Made by a program: the position numbers and the translations under genes. Below, piece after piece: positions 37,626-48,975 of a DNA stretch of 64,000 nucleotides. The DNA comes from Auricularia sp. M13 (taxonomy: Eukaryota; Basidiomycota; Agaricomycetes; Auriculariales; Auriculariaceae), in contig CM073193.1 of NCBI GenBank assembly GCA_037042915.1, forward strand, positions 248,001 through 312,000, read 5' to 3'. Position 1 is the stretch's first letter. The number at the start of each line of letters is the position of its first letter. A model generated the notes under the pieces. The model saw only the letters and a list, made by a program, of their open reading frames with translations. It made no database searches and was not told where the DNA came from.

Positions 37626-37812
37626 GACCGGCCGATGCCGACCAGGTGAAATTAGAAGAAAATCGGACAAGAATTCGGGGCCCATTTCGCAAGGAAAACT
37701 ACGGCCTGGGAAATGTGAATAAGTCTGTAGGGAACATATTCGCATGTTAAGCCAAGTCTTTGGAGGTGAGGTGCACAAGGGAAATAGGTTGCAAGTTAGA
37801 CATGGAGGATTG
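37626..37812 (-). repeat. Diverged copy of the nested element's terminal repeat (right outer)
   Basis: Opposite in orientation to 21549-21710 and clearly related to 32589-32899 (GGACAATCC tip, TTGCAACCTATTTCCC, CTTGCGAAATGGGCCCC, GGCCGGTC) but with many differences, so older. Confidence 0.6.
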
Positions 37813-38155
37813 TCCGACTGCACATCAACCAGGGCTTCAAAGCTGGAAACAGAGACTGCATGTATGAATGTTAATTCTAAATTGCTACGTAGGCCATGAC
37901 AAGCTGATTGCACTCTATGGAAAGGATGAGACACTGTCGAACATCAAGCTTGCTTCTTTGTGGTCGAACACAGGGTCCATCCGCTCTCGCTCAATGCGGG
38001 CCTGGAAGGCACAGCAGTCGGCGCTGCGTACGCCGGGCGGCAAGGCGCGGCACAGGGAACAGGTTGGAAGATGGAGATAGACGCCAGAGGGAGACTCCGT
38101 CACCTGGCCCACATGCCAGAGCGAAAGTTCGGGAGGGATGGACGGGGCGAGGTGG
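37813..38155. other. Spacer downstream of the first F-box gene
   Basis: No gene recognised. Likely 3' UTR of the minus-strand F-box gene. Confidence 0.3.
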
Positions 38156-39496
38156 TCAAAAGCAAAGAGATGGATGACTTGCGCGTGCTGAGGAGGTACA
38201 AGATATGGTTGTGGAGATCCCATCCGCGGTTATGGTGGACGACGCGAAATGTAGAACTCGAAGGCAGCGCAGATGAGTGAGAAGGTACTGGAGGGGAAGA
38301 AGGAGGGTATAAAGGTCGACGGAGGACAATATCAATCCTGCAAATGGGCCGACACCACTGAGAGATGTGCGCAGATCGTCCGGTTGGCTGAAATGCTGAT
38401 TTTGCTGCAGAAGACGCGACTGATTCTCGAGATGCTGACAATCGGAGGTGGAGAGCAGCACTGACGATGGGTGGAAATCGAGGCGTGTGATGCGTGAGAG
38501 CTCGGCGATGGCGAGGATTGCAGCGGCGTCGAGATGTACTGAAAGAAGGGAAAGACTCGTGACGGATGCTGACCAATGCGCCATCGCGCACGCCATGGAG
38601 GCGGTCAAAGAGGTAAAGCGGCGAAAATCTCCATTGCCGATGCGAAGATGGTGCAGTTGTCGTTCGTCCTCGATATAGAGAGTGGAGAGGGAGGTAGAGG
38701 TGGACCAGGTGGAGGGGTCAATGAGGCACAAGACCTGGACGGTGAGGCGCAAGGATTTGATAGATTGTGGTATGGAGAGAAGCATGTCGTGTTGTGTGGC
38801 GCAGACAATACCGCCGCCAATTCGCAGAGAGAGACTCTCTAGATTGACCATGGAAGCGATGCACCTGATTTCGGACAGCCATAGCGGGCGGTCCGCGCGG
38901 AAGTCATGGGCGACAAAAAGGTAGAGGTCGAGATGGCGGAGAGTTGGGATGGAGCAGAGTTCTTGCAGGTGTCTCAAGGAGGATGAAAAGGCAAGCCAGG
39001 GAGTGAGAGGCAGAGATTGGGGGATAGGTCGGATTACAATTGTGGCGGACGCGAGGCGGGGAAAACTGAGTGAAAGCATGAAGAACGTGGGTCGCATCTC
39101 GGAGTATTCGCAGAGAACGCGCACGCGCGTGGTATAGTCGAAGACGGTTTCGGCACCGCGCGCCCGCATGTCAGAGGAAAAATGTTGCAGAATGTACATT
39201 CTGGGACCGTGCAGGCGGAGGGAGGAGAATGCGCGCCCGATGGCGAGTTGTCGTGCGTGTCGACACACAGCGACAAATGACTGCAGCAGGCGCTGGCGAC
39301 CGTATCGGGTGGGCTCGGCTGAGAGAACTTCAATCCATAGCTCCGGAGGCTACATAAGGTGAGTAGTGAGTCAATGAAGAGAGGCGGGCAGGAAACGCAC
39401 AAGGTAGAGGATAGGGCAAGGCAACTTGTAAGATGGGCTACAGGACGGCCGCTCTGCAGCGTCGAATGAGGTAGAGTCTGCGAGACGCTCGAGCAT
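38156..39496 (-). CDS. F-box / leucine-rich-repeat-like protein (copy 1)
   Basis: ATG at 39496-39494 (MLERLADSTSFDAAE). Exon 1 ends at CPILYL, a short GT-AG intron follows, and exon 2 opens with PPELWIEVLSAEP and FVAVCRHARQLAIGRAF, the F-box pattern (PPElw..il, then a C-R..r.la). The rest has repeated Leu-rich units (LRHLQELCSIPTLRHLDLYL; MVNLESLSLRIGG; SIKSLRLTVQVL; SVTSLSLLSVHLDAAAI; LRCLRVLHFASS). About 415 residues. Known role of the family: substrate receptor of SCF ubiquitin ligases. Agaricomycetes have hundreds. It is followed head-to-tail by a second F-box gene with the same intron position. Confidence 0.65.
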
Positions 39497-39644
39497 CGCA
39501 CGCTGCAAACAGGTCAAGACAGGGGGACAAGCGTGAGCGACGGTGGTCTAGGTTTGTAATGGCAAAGGGTTGATTACGGCATATTTTAGCCATCGTTGAT
39601 GACCTGCGGGAGTGATATGGAGATGACAACGTTCACAGGCTAGC

Positions 39645-41207
39645 CTAGATGGGTAACATACAGGAATGACAGGCACGGCGAAGCTCGCACAGACAAGAGG
39701 GATGTACGGGACTGGCACGGTCGTCAGCGTAGGTACAAGGGCAGTCAGATGCGATGTGAATATGGGGGCAGTGAGGGGAACCATGTGGGCCAAGCTGGAT
39801 AAGACGCAATGTCGGAGATAAAATAGAGAGTTGTCGGACGATGCCACCGGAAGGAGCGTCATCTCCAGCGCGGATCGGGACGACCCAGTGCGCAGCACCA
39901 AGATGCATAACACGAAGGCGTATCAGTCCGGCGAGACATATTTTGAGGAGGCGCAGCAGTTGCGCGGCAACACCTGGTAAGATAGTGTATGTGTCATGTG
40001 GAGAGTACACCGCATGGAGAGGAATGAAGCGTGGGCCACGGGTGTCCGAATGGGGCGGGGCGTCGGGAGTGCCTGGAACAGCGGGGGGGCAATCCCTGAG
40101 ATCGAGCGCGTCGGGATGGAGGTCGAGATGCAGCAGATAGCGGAGCTGAGATATGGCGACCGCGGCTTGCAGGTCGAAACGAATGCTGGCCAAGTGAAGG
40201 ACGAGCAGGGTATCACACCATGCAGGGACAGCATCCATGAGTGCGTGGGAAAGCTGATGTGGTGATAAATGAGGCGGTGACGAGGTGGTGTCGGCGTCAA
40301 TGCGGAGACGGAGTAGCTGCTGATGCTGGCTCCAGTTGCTGGGATTGATAATGGCGAAATCCGAGGCGCTGATTCGCAGTTCATGTAGGACGTGGTCGGC
40401 AGGAAGGAATATCAATGGACGCAGGTCGAGCGCGTCGGCGTAATCATGTATGTGGAAATGAGGATGGAAGTGCAGGTGGCGGCAGGAGGGCGAAAGCGCC
40501 AGAGGCTGCCACGTCGGCATAGTACGCAGCAACGCCGGACCTCCTGTCATGGTGCTCGCGGTGGGCGGCGAGAAGGAAATGCCGAGTGACTTGAGCCGCA
40601 GACCAAGTGGGGTGCGCAGGAATATGTTAAGATCGCTGAGAGCCGAGGAATATTGTTGCCATACGGCGACGGCATTCAGTTGGCGTAAAATGACAAAAAG
40701 AAAGAGATGTTGCAGTGCTGGCATATGCTTGGGAAGGAGAAAGAGATGATCCAACATGAATGTGGGAGGGGAAATAGGTAAGTGAAGCGTCGAGGTGAAG
40801 AGAAACGGCGGCGGCAAGGGGGATGTCGTCAGGAATGCGTGTGCGACGAAGATGGATTGAAAAGGTTCGACACTAAAATGCACATGAGAATACAGACGAG
40901 AAATGCAGATGTTGTGAAGTGTTAAGCATGCAGTGGCGAGCGGTAGAAGGGCAAGATGTTCGCATTTTGCCCGAGCAGCAGACGAGACGACCAGTTCGCC
41001 AGGATCGAATTGATCAAGACATTCGGCTGACAGCACGTCCAAGATGCGATTCCAGACGGACAAAGGCTGAAATGAGAGAATAGACGAGAATAGACGCGAT
41101 AATGCAGGAAGAGTATGGAAAATCGGTGAGCGGAAATTGGTGAGCGAAAGCGAGGAGCAGTGGCTACGCACCAGGATCAGAGACGGTGTGAGGATCCTGC
41201 GGCGCAT
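39645..41207 (-). CDS. F-box / leucine-rich-repeat-like protein (copy 2)
   Basis: Starts with MRRRILTPSLIL (41207), then a ~102-bp GT-AG intron, and PLSVWNRILDVLSAECLDQF with LPLATACLTLHNICISRLYS, a recognisable F-box. Leu-rich units follow (MPALQHLFLFVIL; LGLRLKSLGISFSP; CRHLHFHPHFHIHDYADAL; LLHLDLHPDALDLR; LIRLRVMHLGAAH; LRLIQLGPHG). It has the same architecture and the same first-intron placement as the gene 150 bp downstream, though the sequences have diverged. About 485 residues after splicing, no break seen. Confidence 0.65.
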   Translation of the reverse strand: MRRRILTPSLILVRSHCSSLSLTNFRSPIFHTLPALSRLFSSILSFQPLSVWNRILDVLSAECLDQFDPGELVVSSAARAKCEHLALLPLATACLTLHNICISRLYSHVHFSVEPFQSIFVAHAFLTTSPLPPPFLFTSTLHLPISPPTFMLDHLFLLPKHMPALQHLFLFVILRQLNAVAVWQQYSSALSDLNIFLRTPLGLRLKSLGISFSPPTASTMTGGPALLRTMPTWQPLALSPSCRHLHFHPHFHIHDYADALDLRPLIFLPADHVLHELRISASDFAIINPSNWSQHQQLLRLRIDADTTSSPPHLSPHQLSHALMDAVPAWCDTLLVLHLASIRFDLQAAVAISQLRYLLHLDLHPDALDLRDCPPAVPGTPDAPPHSDTRGPRFIPLHAVYSPHDTYTILPGVAAQLLRLLKICLAGLIRLRVMHLGAAHWVVPIRAGDDAPSGGIVRQLSILSPTLRLIQLGPHGSPHCPHIHIASDCPCTYADDRASPVHPSCLCELRRACHSCMLPI

Positions 41208-41863
41208 GGATGATGGATTTGGTTGACTGGGTATGAGGCAGAGAGAGGTGGGCGGGAATTAAAAAGCAGTGCTGTTTTGTTTGTGTAAAGGGCACTTGAG
41301 CAAATGAGCATGCATTGAAAGGGCAGGCTCGGACAACAACGGACAGGTGAACCAATGGGTGACTATGTGCGTTCAGCGGGATTTCGGGGACACAAACTGA
41401 TGACGAGCAGGAACGGTCCGCAATTGCGGGGCCAAACAATGCAAGTTTGTTACACAACTGTCTCTTGTGGCACAACTTTCTGCTGGAACAGCGACAAGAG
41501 CCCAAGTGGTAAGCGCGTGGAGATTGAATGGTGCGGATGGTGCACTGAAACAATGGCAGGAACATACAATAGATTGGAATGCAACGTGAAAAGGGCGAAC
41601 CGACGAAGCATGGTCGAGGAGAGGTATGTCTGTCCGGGCATCGGTACTAATGGCGAGCAAATGATTAACTGGTTTCAGGAATGGGACATGTTCGGCAGCT
41701 CAAGAGGCACGCGGCCATACTCACCGGGCATACGGCATGTAAAGCGAGCACGCAGGCACGAGGATAGCTTTGGCGAGCACCGCGGCGGGGTATGCACAGT
41801 TAAAACTGCGTGCATTGGTCAATCTGAGGATGGACCGGCTAGGAGCATATCGGTACGGACAGA
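41208..41863. promoter_or_regulatory. Divergent upstream region between F-box copy 2 and the gene at 41864
   Basis: 650 bp between opposite start codons. No gene recognised. Confidence 0.3.
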
Positions 41864-43272
41864 ATGCTCAGTCACGACGAAGAGCGACACACGTGGTACG
41901 AGCATGAGGACGCGGTCAATCGGAAAGAGAACACCGCCGCAGAGGATAAGCTGCGCGTGAGCATTGAGGAGCTAATAGAGCTCGTGGTGAGCGCAGAAGG
42001 GATGGACGGGACTGCACAGGTGAGTGGATAACCAAGGTGCAGCTGGAATGGGAGGGACTGACAGCGTGTAACTTTATAGGTTGCACGCCGACGCGAGCTG
42101 ATGGACAAGTATGTGACGTGGGACAGTCGACGGGTGGTGCAGGAAATTGGCAACGTAAAGCTTTTGGCATCGACAGACGGTGATGCCTACTTCGACTACT
42201 TTGACCCAGACCGCGGCGCATACGACCAGATGGAGTTCATTGCAAAATCGACCGAGGCGGCAAAAATGGGTCGGGTTCAGCACGCAGAACAACTCGCGCC
42301 ACCCAACTTCGAGCGGCCAGCGCACTTCATATGGACGGTGTGGGAGTACCAGACTCCGATTCCACTGGGTCGCCACGGCCAGCCATTCCTGAAGGGCTCA
42401 GCGTGGGAAGACTTCAATCCTATGCGACTGTGGCAGGCTGTCGAAGGCGGAAAGGTCGACGCTGGAGACCCATTATGGGTCAGACTGGCGCACGACGCGG
42501 TCCGACTACCGTTCGAGTTCAGAAGCCAGGCGCAGCGCATCGTGGTCAGCGAGGCTCACCAAATGAAGCTTGATGGAAAGCTGGTGCTGCCGCTGGACGG
42601 CGACGTGGCAGAAGTCGATGTTTGGCACCAGTGCGTGAACAATGCACTTTACATGCCACTGGCGGTGCGCAGGCAGTACACTTTCGAGGGCGGGAGGGGC
42701 ACACTGTACCGCGAGTGGGATGCAGGGGATGTGGGCATATATGTGGTGATGCGAGCATGTGGACCGGACGGGGAGAAAAAGAGGGATCGGGAGCGAAGAA
42801 AGAAAGCGATGGAGCCGGGAGAAGCGTGGCTGCTAACTGGACTGACTTGTTCAGGAGGGCAGTGGTGTGGGGCGGAGCACACGACGATGTACGCCCGGCA
42901 CCGGACGAGGCATTCTGCCGGCCTCAGCGATATGTGGGCGGTGAGGATGCAGAGGCGATCTTCAAACATCTGATGCGCTGCGGCTTTGCGAGGGAGAGGA
43001 TGGAAAGAGGCGGAGACGTGCACGAGTATGTTGTGCGGGCGGAGCGCCTGGACAGGGAATTTCAGGAAATGAAGAGAAAGCTGGACAAGGAGGAGGGAGG
43101 CATGGACGTCGTTGCGCGGGCAAAGTGCATGATGGAATTGGGCGGTGCTAGGATAGGCGAGGGGCGACCGGTGGTGCGATGCAAAGTCAGGGATAGGGAC
43201 CCGCTGGGACGGGAATTAAAGGCAGAGCTGACACGGCGCCTGGGAGCGAAGAGCGGAGCAGACAGCATGTAG
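41864..43272 (+). CDS. Unrecognised three-exon protein
   Basis: ATG at 41864 (MLSHDEERHTWYEHEDAVN). Exon 1 ends at GMDGTAQ, a GT-AG intron follows, and exon 2 begins VARRRELMDKYVTWDSRRVV. It continues with DGDAYFDYFDPDRGAYDQ, HFIWTVWEYQTPIPLGRHG and WEDFNPMRLWQAVEGG. A last intron near 42740-42855 leads to RAVVWGGAHDDVRP and a charged helical end (LDREFQEMKRKLDKEEGG; GRELKAELTRRLGAKSG), stop at 43272. About 430 residues with an Asp/Tyr/Trp-rich middle. No known domain was recognised, though the exon structure argues for a functional gene. Confidence 0.5.
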
Positions 43273-43346
43273 ACAGTCGACAGTCGACGATATAATATTG
43301 GCTCTAAATAAACAGAACTGCGGGCGTATGTGAGAAAGAACATGGG

Positions 43347-46300
43347 TTAAAGAGCGGTATATTCTCCTGATGCAACGAGCTGGCCGTGAAGAAAAGAATC
43401 AAACGGAGTATCGACGGCGGACGTGCTTGGTTCCAGGAGGGCCATGGACCTTGCCACCAAGGCGCGAAGTGCATCGTTGACGGTGATGGTGACGGAGCGG
43501 GAGCAAGTTGCAAATTTGAAGGGCCGGGCGTCTTCCGCGTGTGAGCGAGCGGCTGGCTGACCAGAGGAGGAAAGATGGACCTGGCGATTCGGAAATATAA
43601 GCACAGGTGCACCGGCAGTGCAATGACGAGGATAGACCAACCTCGAGATGATAGTCAAGATCCCCTGGTGAGGCTGGAGAAAGGAAGGGGGCACCGCACA
43701 TGGCAGTAACAAAGAGCGCAGCACGGAAGCCATGGTCGTGGGGTCGAAACGCGCCCGGGTCAAGTATGGAGACGAGGGGCGCAGGATGGCCACGGCCGTG
43801 GAGATAGTGTCGAAGCAAGGTCATTATGTCGTCAGCGAGGGCCCGGAGACCGCTGCCACCTGGGGTATTGATGCGCAGACGTGGGATGACGTCTTGCACG
43901 TCGGGCAGGGGGCAGCAGAGACCGATAACCAAGTGCTTGAGTGCCGAGATAGTCGCAGACTGCGTCAATGGTCCCTGGAAGTCGTAAATAATCTGACAAA
44001 AGATGTGAGCATGAGCAGTGATAAAGTACGACACGCGTACACGGGAGAGTGTGTTGTCAGGGGATGGACTGCTCCCAAAGGAAAGATCGAGGTTGAAGCC
44101 GTCAAAGAATGCATCCCATTCAGGAGGGTCGGCCAGACGAGAGAGGTTCACGCCGAACAGGGTGTGGGTGAAGAGGGCGGGACCAAGTGCCTGGTGTTGC
44201 TGCGGTGTACGCGGCGTTCTAGCAGGTGAAAGACGACGTCAGCGGGGCAAGGAACCAAGAAAAGATGAGTCGAAAATGCTCACGGGATTGACAGACAGTT
44301 CGAGAAGGTGCTCGGTCAATATGGCAGCATGGGGCGACGAGTCGGAGGACGGAAGGGGTTGATTGCTGTGCTCAGGCCAGAGCTTCAGGATAGGGCAACA
44401 GTCAGCGGCGGCGATGGAAAGAAATGGGATGTCGATGAGATGTTCGAGCAGAGCCGGGTCTTTAAAGTTAACATGGAGGTATCTCTGGCAAAGGAGGAGG
44501 AAAAGGAATGCAGGGTCTACGAAAGGGATGTAGCCTAGACGAAGCAGCGACCACGCCGCGGCGAGACCGCAGGCGCGCAGGGTGTCCTTCTCGGTGTCGG
44601 TGGGATCCACCCAAATGCTCTTCAGTGGCGTGTAGTAGTGCCCGCGCTTGCGCCAGATGCTGTGCTGGGAGACAAAGGACTGGATGCACTGCGATATAGC
44701 CGTGCGCTCGGGACCTGGTCCAATGCCACGCCCGCTGGAACACAATGAGCGAGGAGACAGAGCCAAACAAGAAAAGACACACATGCGGAATGAGTTGAAC
44801 TTGCCGCAGACGAGCAACTTGATGTTCATGTTGCTGCAGGAGATGCCTGTAGAGCCGAAGGCATCTTGAAGGCGTTTGGTAAGGTAGCTGTCGAGCGGAC
44901 GCATCGGCGCAGAGAGGAGCCGAACGAGTTGGGCGATGACGTCACCGAGTTTAACTTGATCGTCGGCCACGTCGAATTTGAACTCGGCGTTAACATCGCG
45001 GGTGAGGTTCACAGCTTTCACGGCCTGCTTAAGGTGGTTGCGGAGCGCGAGATGGTAAACTGGCCAATCGACGTAGGTTGTTGCAGCGGTGGATATGGTC
45101 AGAGTTATCCGAAGAATGGTCCTCGTCCTCCGAATCGCTGATGACGATGGGTGCTTGCTCTTGTGCGACGGCGACGGCACGAGGAGGAGTTGGTGATAAG
45201 TCCACGTGGAGGTTGGGTGTTGAATTCACAGGATTCTGGTTGGATTAATGGGTCAATGTAAGCCAATAGTCAGCACTGTATGCGCGAGCACGTACCTCCA
45301 AATGCGACTCAAGTTGGTGGAGAAAGCGGTCAGCGCGCGTGGAGGGGTGGACAGGTGTTGCCGGCACACTGGTGGTCCGCGCGGCGACGGGGACGGGGTA
45401 GGTTCAGCAGTAAATGCGTCAACTCGGGAATGTGCTGGGCTTGCAGCCATGAGTGAATGAGTAAGTTGAACATTGGGAGACCAATGGTGAATGGGCGTAA
45501 CGGCGCGCGAGCGTTGCAAAACAGGAGAAGTGGGCTGCGCGGTCCATGGTTGATCATCAAAGGAGGGTTCCTCCGAGAAACGCCAGGGTTGGTGGTCAAC
45601 GTGCATGGGAGACTGTGGCTGGCAGGTACAGCAGGTTGTGAGAGTGTGCGTTTGCGGAAAATGGGAGCTACATACCCGTTCGGGGGATGCGCCGCCCTCG
45701 GGAACATGGAACGCGGAGCAGATGCTGTTGCAGCGGCCGTTGATGATCTCGGGCTGAGAGGATGAGAGGTCGCCGTAGTAGTCGACGGCGCGTATGGTGA
45801 AGCAGTAATGAGCGAGCGTCGAGAGGGGGATGGCAACATCGGATGGTGCATTCAATAGAGGGCTGTGAACAGGGCCTCGGAGAAACCAGTGAGATTCGGC
45901 GGGACCTGCAAACGAAGGGTAAGCATGGTGGCACAAAAGGATGGATGTGGAAATTGCGACGTACAGACGTATACGTGGTGGCTTTGAGCAATGCTGGCGG
46001 ATGGCCGTGTGATGTTAGAGAGCGCAAAGGATTCCGCAATCACGTCGTTGCGGACAAAGTGAACCGCGGAGTCGTTATTACGGGACGCAGTACCGCCTTC
46101 TCCGGGGTTGACAGATCTTGACTTAGCCTTGGCAGGGACCTTGCGTGGCACGAGTAAGCGGAATGAGGAAAGCCCGGGAGGTAGAGAGGAGTTGGAATCA
46201 TGAAGGATAAAGCCGCCGCGTGTAAGATGCGACGAGACGGCAGATAGGATAGTTTCATATAAGCGAGGCGGTGCGAGGTCCGAGGGTTTGAGGTCAAGGT

Positions 46301-47449
46301 GTGCGACAAGGCCGAGATGCCTCATGCGCTCAAGAAGTGCAGGATAGCGGTGGGGGTCGAGGCGAAGCCGGTTGAAACCTTGAGGCAGTTGCAGCGCCTC
46401 CAGTGTGGGGAACGACGCCGGCGAGATGAACGGTACAGAAGGCTATGAAAAGAAGGGAGATAAGTTGGGTGAGGGGACGTAGGATGAGATGAAGAAGAGC
46501 GTACGTCAAGTGGAAATATCAGAATTTCAGTCGAGAAATCCTTGGACTTGGGGGCGACCGCGGGACGGGCCGCCGAGCTGTATGGAGCAGCAGCAGCGCG
46601 TGCCACCGGCTGCGATGAGGATGATGCGACGGGTGCTTGGGACGATGTGGCGGTGGGGACGACGTTGCGAATGGGAAGAGGCGGGGCAACCCGAGATCCC
46701 ACATTCCCACGGGGTACGACACCGGAGGAAGGTCGGTGCCGCGTCGCGCTGAGAAGGCGTTGCTCATTGGCAGCAGTCGTGCTGGGAAGATCCGATGTGA
46801 ACAGCTCGACGCGGGAGTGAGACGATGCGGCGGCCAATTCGCGATCTCCAGGCGTGACGGACGGCAGTGGGTGGGAGGAGCTAGACGGTGTAGGAAAAGA
46901 AGATGGTCGAATAGCGGCTTGCGATGGGGCCGAGATGGCTGCGGCCGCGGGGCGTGGGGCTGCGGGATTGGGTGTCGCTGCGATGGATGGCTGAGCAGCA
47001 ATTGAAAACCTGGAGCACAGTGCGATCAGGAAAGCGAAGCTAGCTGGAGTACGACGCAACATACTCTCGGTGACTACCGAAGGGATGACCACAGCGGCAA
47101 ATGCAGAGAAAGAGGCGGCTGCCACGAGTAGCCTATGAAAGTGAGAAGGGTGAGAGAGGGTCCACATGGAAGAAAGAGAGAGGAGAAAGGAACACACCAG
47201 AATGAAGATGAGACAGTCGCATTGTTCTTCTGCACAGTGTGCCCTGGGAGGGATCGGGCCATGCTCGATGAGGGTATGATGACAGTTTTGGCAGTCATCA
47301 TAAGGTCCGGGCTGCTGGGGCTGCAAAGAAGGAGGTATGAGCAAGACGGGCAAGCGGCGGAGGCAAGGAGAGACGCGTACCTGAGAAGGATCTGCAGACC
47401 GCGCAAACCAGAAGTGCTGACACGGGCAGAAGACACAAAAGCGCGACAT
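43347..47449 (-). CDS. HECT-like ubiquitin ligase with N-terminal Cys cluster and SUMO-interacting motif
   Basis: Starts at 47449 (MSRFCVFCPCQHFWF). A Cys/His cluster follows (CQNCHHTLIEHG; CAEEQCDC), then a long Ser/Pro-rich linker (~46.95-46.5 kb), ILIFPLDV, LQLPQGFNRLRLDP (~46360), further exons, PIVISDSEDED (~45150, a classical SUMO-interacting motif) and a C-terminal part spread over 45.0-43.35 kb: IAQLVRLLSAPMRPLDSYL, LRACGLAAAWSLLRLGYIP, FDGFNLDLSFG, LVIGLCCPLPDVQDVIPRLR, LRHYLHGRGHP. It ends with FKFATCSRSVTITVNDALRA, where TC sits as the catalytic Cys of a HECT domain. The same architecture occurs in a HECT-like family common in mushroom genomes and often near transposons. At least seven introns; their exact limits are approximate. 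Confidence 0.55.
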
Positions 47450-47784
47450 CGTCGCCAAAGGGACGCTTGCTCAGCAGGCAGGGGCTGGATGTTGTCGGTG
47501 GAGAGGAGGGGAAAGGGATGCGAGGGGGAATTCCGAACGTGATGAACAAAGAGGACTTGGCTTATAGAAGAGTGTGTGCGCATGGTGCGACCGGTGGACT
47601 TGGCCCTGCGCGGGCAGAGCGAGTGGGAAGGTGGAATGCGAATCAATCAGTGGATCAATCAATGGTCACCAGCAAGTCAGGGTGTCATATGATGATGGAT
47701 GCATATCTTGGAGCAATCCTTGAATTGAAAGCTGCGGAAATGATGTGCGGATAGAGAGATAAGGACTGCTTGAGTTTAAATGTA

Positions 47785-48132
47785 AATCGGTCGCAGGAAG
47801 AAGCGCAGGAATGCGATGCAGGAACGATTTAACATTTTGTTTGTGTGAAGTGGATTTTGATTTTTGATTCAGATGGCACAGGAGCCGACTGCACGATAAA
47901 GCGCAGGAGGGACCGCGGGAATGAGCGCAGGAACTGACGATCACGGTTCCTGCGCATTTTTCGATGGTCCAGAACTGATTCCCGCAGGAATCCTGCAGGA
48001 ACGAATTATTCTGTGGTCGTCCGGAGGCAAATAGAGTGATTCCTGCAGTTATTCCTGTGATTTCGCAGGAATACACGCAGGAAGGGACGCGGGAATGACA
48101 AAGAGATTTAATATAAATAGCTTTTGTCCACA
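47785..48132 (-). repeat. Right subterminal block: GCAGGAA/GCGGGAA array plus GCTTTTGTCCACA
   Basis: Reverse-complement counterpart of 8782-9010. More than ten GCAGGAA or GCGGGAA motifs (47790-48100), the shared word GTCCGGAGGCAA (~48020), and GCTTTTGTCCACA at 48120-48132. Confidence 0.75.
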
Positions 48133-48371
48133 GGAGCCCGCCGTACAGCAAGTACTCAGCAAGTGTTGAGGAATGTCTCACCAGTATCTGCAACAAGATA
48201 TTGAAAGAAATTTAAGTCGTTGGACACCGGATGCTCACGAAAATACGACTGCTGCTTGGCCGAGATCGGAAGTTCGGCTGTGTGCCAGAGACCTCTCATG
48301 AATGCAGTTGCCCAGTCTTCCGCAGTCGGCCGTGGCACCCAGGTGGCACCATTCCCGAGAGCTTTACACCC
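48133..48371. other. Right subterminal stretch of the giant element
   Basis: A minus-strand frame (WVPRPTAEDWATAFMRGLWH, then YFREHPVSNDLNFFQYLV) stops near 48170. It shares only a short GTGCCACC word with the left end (~8625). It may be the remnant of an element gene. Confidence 0.35.
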
Positions 48372-48423
48372 ACTATTACAGTGATAGTACGGGTCGGTAC
48401 TATCATGGCTTTTGCCCGCGGTG
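48372..48423 (-). repeat. Right terminal inverted repeat of the giant element
   Basis: Inverted partner of 8543-8594; GTG tip at 48421-48423. Confidence 0.8.
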
Positions 48424-48466
48424 CTACGGCCAATATGGCCGGCAGCACGCGTGCGAGGACACGCAT
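48424..48466 (-). pseudogene. EMC1: EMC1 start codon and signal-peptide region, cut off by the insertion
   Basis: ATG at 48466-48464, then MRVLARVLPAILAV, broken at the CTA duplication (48424-48426). With the transposon and one CTA removed, the frame continues as GHGALALHAED at 8542. The second EMC1 fragment at 59434 confirms the natural order (MRRVLARVLPAMLAV then GNGALALHAED). Confidence 0.8.
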
Positions 48467-48975
48467 CCGGCATCGGGGAAAACCGTTGCCGCTTACAATC
48501 GATTGGGCCGCTTGCGTTCAATTGGGACTCTTGGAACACCGATTTGATATTGAACTTTGGTTACAACCTGATGCAATGAGAGCTTAAGAATGTGCTGCAA
48601 TTACAGCCGTGGCGCCAGGTGAAACTGGTATCACAATGTGCTGCGTTGTTGAAGTTGCCGTGCAATGAGTCGCACTCGTCTTGCGATGCGATGACCATAT
48701 GGTAGCCTTGGCTTTATGGTCACCGGTACTTGGCTGACGCTCGAGCGTATTATTGCACAAGTGTGAGGTCGGGTATATCAGTTCTAGCGAGCGGGCAGCA
48801 TTTGCACGGGAAGTAAGGACACATTCGTACTTCTCCTCATTCCGTAGCCTAGCGGCTTGAAGCGCGAGACACAAATGCCGTAGGAACTGATGCCATAGGT
48901 TCAGATATGGGTGATATGAATGAATCTCAGGCTAGTATTACATGCCCCGCGAGTAACGGCTTGGACGAAAGGAAG
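48467..48975. promoter_or_regulatory. Former EMC1 promoter region
   Basis: 509 bp between the EMC1 start codon and the 3' end of the Plavaka gene. No gene seen. No end of the Plavaka element could be identified here. Confidence 0.35.

Noticed and set aside
48302-48547. Plus-strand CPRC / HACEDTHP motif suggesting a zinc-binding protein
   Set aside because: It is read across the transposon terminus and the antisense of the EMC1 signal peptide, and the similar word at 8550-8620 is the same terminal repeat.
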